From Trichomonas vaginalis G3 (Eukaryota > Parabasalia > Trichomonadida > Trichomonadidae): a stretch of 64,000 nt of DNA. Location: the NCBI RefSeq assembly GCF_026262505.1, contig NC_067208.1, positions 14,703,962 to 14,767,961 on the forward strand. The letters are read 5' to 3'. The notes beneath the pieces are model-generated. The model did not search any database. It was not told where the DNA came from and saw only the letters and a list, made by a program, of their open reading frames with translations. Shown one piece after another: positions 59,339-64,000 of this stretch. The stretch's first letter is position 1. Each line of letters begins with the position of its first letter. The position numbers and the translations under genes were made by a program.

Positions 59339-60430
59339 TTATTTCTTGATACAAATTGTTGGGTAAAGTCTATCCCAATAGTAGCAAACGTTCTGTGGGA
59401 TGTTTTCTAGCATCTTTTCTGCTGTATTCAAGAAATCTTCTTTTGATTGGTAGTTTAATGCAGACCAGACAGACATATCATTAACTTGTGTAATGCGAGG
59501 CGAGCACAATCCAAGTTGGCTTGCTCCTGGTCGTAGAAGCTCGAAAGGAATTGAACAAATTGGAAGGGAGTCAAATGATTTGTTCAAAAACATCTTGTAA
59601 TGCTCTTCACTTCTCCACCCTCGACCTAGAAATTCATCTGTTTGTCGATCTCTTACAATTATTCCTAACGTTTCAACAATTTCTGACAAAATTTCATCTG
59701 CTGGCAATCCGATTTGAAAAGCAACTTGCCAGAGATGGTCATCCATTGTATCAACAATTTTTTGAACAAGTGATCGGGATAAAAGAATTCCGGAATCTAA
59801 TAATAACATTTGGAAGAAATATCTTTGTTCTACGCAATCTCCAAGAATATACCTATTGTTATTCCTATTTAATTGCATTTCCTTACGAATAAACTTTATA
59901 AATCTGTCTAATTTCATGTATGCGGCGTCATTAATAACAAAAAGAAAATCAGCATATGATCTCTCCAAAAATAGCTTTAGAGAATGTATCAGTAAGAATG
60001 CTGATGGGTTTACTGTATATTTTGGTAAAGAATTGATCGTGATTGTAGATAAATTACATTCTTCGTTATCCGTGGCATTTAATGAGTACATTTCAACTCC
60101 ATCGATTTCTTTATACTGTTTTATTGGATCCATCCATTGTCTTTTCATTATACAGTGATATTTTTCAGGTTTATATGAATTATCAAGAACCATTATATAT
60201 AATTGCTTAGAATATTCTAGTTCGGAAAGAAATGGAGGCTTTGGGTTTTTCTTTCGCAGACTCCAAACTAATTTTGGATCATCATATGGAATTGGTTTTG
60301 AATATTTTTTGAAAGTTGGAAAGCTATTCGCTTGGCTTCTAAACGAAATCATAATACTTACTAATGAAATGATTGTTACAACAATTATTCTGAAAAATAT
60401 TAAGGTTTTTTTCTTGGTTAGTTGCTTCAT
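59339..60430 (-). CDS. Type II membrane glycosyltransferase, fringe/GT31-like
   Basis: 363 aa. A short cytoplasmic end (MKQLTKKK) is followed by one membrane anchor (TLIFFRIIVVTIISLVSIMI), the type II topology of Golgi enzymes. In the lumenal domain, FLERSYADFLFVINDAAYMK corresponds to the fringe-family acceptor/metal region (DDD-like motif, here NDAAYM). YFFQMLLLDSGILLSRSLVQ is the family's GGAG-vLS element. VAFQIGLPADEILSEIVET follows, corresponding to the conserved region with the catalytic acid. The family adds hexoses or GlcNAc in beta-3 linkage to glycoproteins. The divergence from animal fringe is large, so the sugar cannot be assigned. ATG at 60428-60430. Confidence 0.65.
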   Translation of the reverse strand: MKQLTKKKTLIFFRIIVVTIISLVSIMISFRSQANSFPTFKKYSKPIPYDDPKLVWSLRKKNPKPPFLSELEYSKQLYIMVLDNSYKPEKYHCIMKRQWMDPIKQYKEIDGVEMYSLNATDNEECNLSTITINSLPKYTVNPSAFLLIHSLKLFLERSYADFLFVINDAAYMKLDRFIKFIRKEMQLNRNNNRYILGDCVEQRYFFQMLLLDSGILLSRSLVQKIVDTMDDHLWQVAFQIGLPADEILSEIVETLGIIVRDRQTDEFLGRGWRSEEHYKMFLNKSFDSLPICSIPFELLRPGASQLGLCSPRITQVNDMSVWSALNYQSKEDFLNTAEKMLENIPQNVCYYWDRLYPTICIKK

Positions 60431-60691
60431 TAATCACACATCAATAATGGCTCTAAAAATTGATGCATTTGTATCAGGAATGCATAGAAGTATGCTAGAT
60501 CTTAGAGGTTTTAAGATGTTAGAACTAATTCAACAAAGAGAATTAAAATCAATCTAAAAATTGATTAAAATTATGAAATTATGTGAATCCTCAATGAAGC
60601 AATTATGTTTAATTCGAATTTATTTTGTTCATAAAAAACTTTATTTTTTGGAAGGAAAAAAAAATGCCAACATAAAAAATCAATCAAACTT
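60431..60691. other. Intergenic with a tiny unsupported frame
   Basis: A 36-codon plus frame, 60447-60557 (MALKIDAFVSGMHRSMLDLR), has some protein character but no support. It may be a gene relic. Otherwise AT-rich DNA. Confidence 0.35.
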
Positions 60692-60699
60692 TCACTATT
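60692..60699 (+). promoter_or_regulatory. Initiator-like element before the decayed gene
   Basis: TCACTATT matches the trichomonad initiator TCAYTWYT exactly and is immediately followed by the ATG at 60700. The 5' leader would be about six bases, which is typical of trichomonads. It marks the natural start of the decayed gene. Confidence 0.6.
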
Positions 60700-61140
60700 A
60701 TGCAGACGGGTAATGTAAAGCAGTCTGTAACTAACACAGAAGAATTAATACAGGCTTTTATAAACAATAACATAGCACAAATCAATGGTTTTCTCAAAGA
60801 CGCTAATTTAGATACGTTGAAAAAATTAAACAAAGAAGAGATATTGCATTTGCTCGATTACATGGGAATAAGTAATAGATTCTTCAAACTCATTTATGAT
60901 ACTTTTAATACCCAAGCAAATGAAGTTCAAGAAAAAAAGATTTCTAAAGAATCATTAGTTGATGAACCCCAAACAATCGGTGATATTGCACCTGTAGAAG
61001 AGGGAAGTGGAACACAAATCCACAAGATTTTACAAATCGAGGCACCATCTCTAAGGAAAAATGAACAGTGTAATCGGAGATATTGCAGGTTGAAAAAGAA
61101 GATTAATACAAGAAACAAACGAAGCTTGCTGGATTGTTAG
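60700..61140 (+). pseudogene. Intact front of a decayed large gene
   Basis: 146 codons from MQTGNVKQSVTNTEELIQAF. The first ~70 residues are a helical domain (LDTLKKLNKEEILHLLDYMG, ISNRFFKLIYDTFN). They are followed by an acidic linker (EPQTIGDIAPVEEGSGTQIH) and a basic stretch that ends at TAG 61138-61140. The start is perfect (initiator plus ATG), but the following 2 kb contain protein-like fragments in all frames with many stops. I therefore read this as the 5' end of a long gene that has been inactivated, rather than a complete 146-aa gene. The family is not recognised; the helical opening is of a kind seen at the front of large multidomain trichomonad proteins. Confidence 0.55.
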
Positions 61141-63300
61141 AAACGCGGAAGTTCCCAGTACAAACGCTAAGAAATCACAAAATGACGACTGTTGAAGAAG
61201 ATACATTTAAGGAAGTGGAAAAATTTGGGTATCAACAAAATCCCTTGAAACTCTTTAGACAAAGTAAATCCGAAGTCAAAAGTTTGTTCCAAAGAACTTC
61301 TTGATACAGATTATCCTGATTTAAAATAAAAATCATAAATTCATAAAGTCAAATCAGAACTTCCAAAAGTATTCATATTCCAATATGAAATTTTCTCAAT
61401 CATGATTGTCATTCAAATCTAATCCATTCCAAAGTTCTTCTCCGCTATTCAATAATTCCAATTTTAGCTTTCAAAAAACAACTGACTTTCAAAGCATTCT
61501 TGCAGAACCTTCACGAGCAAATAAAGGGACACAAAAGTCAACTCTAATCTATGATGATTTTTGTCAAACAATTTGATCAGTGCATTTGATAATCTGTAAC
61601 AGTATAAAAACAAGTAAACCAAAATCATGAATATTACGGATATATTGTTCAAGATATCTTTGCCAATTTTGATCAATAATAACAAAGAACTAGCAATTAG
61701 TATAATCTAACTGTCATTCCTTGAGCATTATATACATTCATTGATCCAAAAGCAGTTTTTTTATTCATTTTGCGAAGGAAAATGCTTTGCAATTACACAA
61801 TATTCAAATATGTAAAGACATGGACCGTCAATAAATCTGGCGGAACATTTATTTGAATCAACAATTCAACAATTGTTCATATCTAAAGATTCACGAGACC
61901 TGATTTCTCAGTGCTCCAAGCTCAAAAATGATAAAGTACATCACAGCTCTTTTCAAGATTTGTTTTGTGAGATGCAGATACAGTTTCAATTCCAACACAA
62001 ATTTCAATGAAACGCTTTGTTCATGATTTGTACATTTCCAAGTTGTGATTCAATTGATCCATTCCCAACAAAAATGAAATGCTGTGATGAATTCATGTTA
62101 TGCATCAATAATGTTTTTATGACCATTCTCAAAGCCGAAAAACAATCTATTTCTTATGAGAATTGATGGCTGATTATTGAAGATAAGGCACTAGAAAAAT
62201 GTTTCCATTTCTTCAATAAATGATGACAAACTTTCATTACCTTAATCAAAACAGATGTCAATAAGAACTATTGGCTTCAACAAAATTGATGATTGACACC
62301 GCTTCCAAACACAAACACACAATGTCGACAGGAGAAGATTATGTTACTGACATAGTCTTTTATGGGAAGACATGAAATCATTCGAGACAAGTCTGGTAAG
62401 TTTTCTATCAAACTTGAGAGATTTGATTCATCTTCAAAAGAAAAGATATACAACAAATCTATATCCAATTCAAACCAGATTTTGTAATACAATGGCGTCA
62501 ACTCACTCTTTTGTGTAATCGAGTTACTTCTACTTGGAACTTACACAAACAGGGACACATTACTCATACTGTAAACAGTGAGAATGAATTGTACTTATTT
62601 ATTATGAACTCAAATAGCACAAATCTAGTTCATTGAAAACAGTTATGAAGAATCTAATGATTCTGGCAAATGTATGGTCTTTTCTACAGAAGATGTTTAA
62701 CAAAGTCTTCCATCAATGCATCGTTGTTGCACATGATAAAAAGTCTCCATGCATATAATCAATAATCTTACCAATCAGTCAACTGTGATTACAGATATTC
62801 TTGTTTGCAGATTACGCCTACTCACATCGGAACATAGTAGAAATAGAAGAGGCCACAGAAACAAAAGCAACTTAAGAAAGGCCCAATTCCATTCCTTATG
62901 ACAGATGATTCTTCAAGAAGCATATCTTTTGCATCCAAATCTCAAATGTCAGAGAATGAAAATGCTCAAACTGTTCCAAGAGAAACTTTATGCTACAAAA
63001 GATGATTGTATTAGTTCATTTCTTTACGGTCAGGATGTGTTTTCTTAAACAAATGCTACCTTTATGAAAGAAAGCAGTTTTGGATTTGTTTGCTTCAGAG
63101 TTTTCAAAACCTGTCCAGAACAATTTCAATTGATCCATTTCAGAATCTTGCTTCATTTTTTCCGTAAGATGGAATGTGCTTGGTTTCTGGTATCATCTCT
63201 CAAGTGCGCAAATGTTTCAGTCATTTAGAATCGCTTACAATTAGAAAATGTGTTGATAAACCGACTTCATAAACATGCACTTAGACAAATATAGAATGTG
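61141..63300 (+). pseudogene. Heavily decayed coding region
   Basis: Plus-strand stretches of clear protein character are scattered through the region in different frames. Examples are EDTFKEVEKFGYQQNPLKLF (near 61195), STLIYDDFCQT (near 61540), DFVIQWRQLTLLCNRVTSTW (near 62475) and KKGPIPFLMTDDSSRSIS (near 62877). They are interrupted by many stops and shifts, far more than sequencing error would give. Base composition is less AT-rich than true intergenic DNA. It reads as the remainder of the gene starting at 60700, long out of selection. No domain can be named with confidence. Confidence 0.5.
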
Positions 63301-64000
63301 TGCTACGATCTTTATCACCAAACTACTAAAAATTTCCAAGTTATTGAATAACAAAATATTTTTATATGATTTTTTAAACATAAGACGATGATTCTCAATA
63401 ATATAATATTATTTTGCAGGCTATCAAAAGTTGATTCGAGTTCATAAAGTTTAGCTTGTCGTATTTGAAATTTCGAAATTATTTTATTTCCCTCAAATTG
63501 CTTGAACGCCATAGATTTTGATTTATTATTAATGAGCACTGTATTGATGCCATGTTGACATCATTAAATTGATATGTTATTAGTCTAAATGTGATATGCT
63601 ATAAATTGGAATGCAAGGGTTTCTGAGCAGAGCATTCTAACGTGACAAAAGATGTAATAAAACCTATAATTGGAATTCCCAAACACAGAAGATTTATAGA
63701 AATGGTGCATCTTTGGTAAGGTTTATAAAGCTTACACAAAGATAAGCAAAGATAAGAAATATCAGTAAAAAATTTTCAGATGAAAGCGACAGTAAGTATT
63801 GTCCAACTCAGAATGGAGCATTGAATTGTATCTCAAATACCACAAAATGCCCTCATATTCCTTAAGTATAAGTGATTATAGAAGAGAAAATGGAAGAGCC
63901 TTATATGTATATTGGGATATTTACTGTGTAAGAATTTGTGAAAGTATAAGAAGTTTAATATGCCAAAATCTAGCCGCCAATATCCTTTATCCGTATATGA
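63301..64000. other. Right end of window, no gene supported
   Basis: AT-rich DNA. A minus frame at 63315-63539 (74 codons, MLINNKSKSMAFKQFEGNK) is the only notable one and I cannot support it. Further traces of decayed coding may continue to the window edge. Confidence 0.4.

Overview
The window looks like nuclear DNA of a parabasalid protist, a trichomonad such as Trichomonas or Tritrichomonas. The evidence is AT-rich DNA, intronless genes packed on both strands, near-identical ankyrin repeats of the trichomonad DUF3447 type, initiator-like TCAYTWYT sites just before start codons, and a Polinton (Maverick), a group very abundant in trichomonads. I cannot settle the species from the sequence alone.

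Layout. (1) 1-8715: two blocks of one ~120-bp satellite in opposite orientation, separated by about 630 bp of unrelated DNA that holds a 72-codon coding remnant. (2) 8716-33786: host genes. They are a multi-pass membrane sulfatase/phosphotransferase-like protein, a Rab-type GTPase, an adaptin-like helical repeat protein, a frame-split ankyrin gene, a long coiled-coil protein, a small divergent gene pair, a beta-helix surface protein, a PP2A-type phosphatase, an RluA-family pseudouridine synthase and three unrecognised proteins. (3) 33793-58137: a 24.3-kb Polinton with 306-bp terminal inverted repeats that I read as identical, flanked by the 6-bp duplication GGTTTT. (4) 58138-64000: host DNA with a 4EHP-type eIF4E, a fringe-like glycosyltransferase and a long, heavily decayed gene.

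The Polinton carries the expected core: protein-primed family B DNA polymerase, retroviral-type integrase, packaging ATPase, a double-jelly-roll major capsid protein candidate and minor capsid candidates. It adds a collar-domain fibre, long repeat-rich proline/threonine and lysine/glutamate proteins, a D12-class (Dam-like) adenine methyltransferase, and about a dozen small unknown genes. It looks nearly whole and recent, with roughly two to four breaks in its reading frames. Its genes fall into two groups by upstream sequence. Virion and replication genes mostly have TTTTTAY followed by ATAA next to the ATG. Many small central genes, rich in GATC sites, instead have RTGACA or TCACTTTT motifs. 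This looks like two temporal classes.

The element sits between eIF4E and the next minus-strand host gene, about 300 bp upstream of that gene's start. Element genes are tightly packed, often divergent or overlapping tail to tail, whereas host genes are separated by 0.1-1 kb of AT-rich DNA. All assignments are by eye from motifs; no database search was possible.
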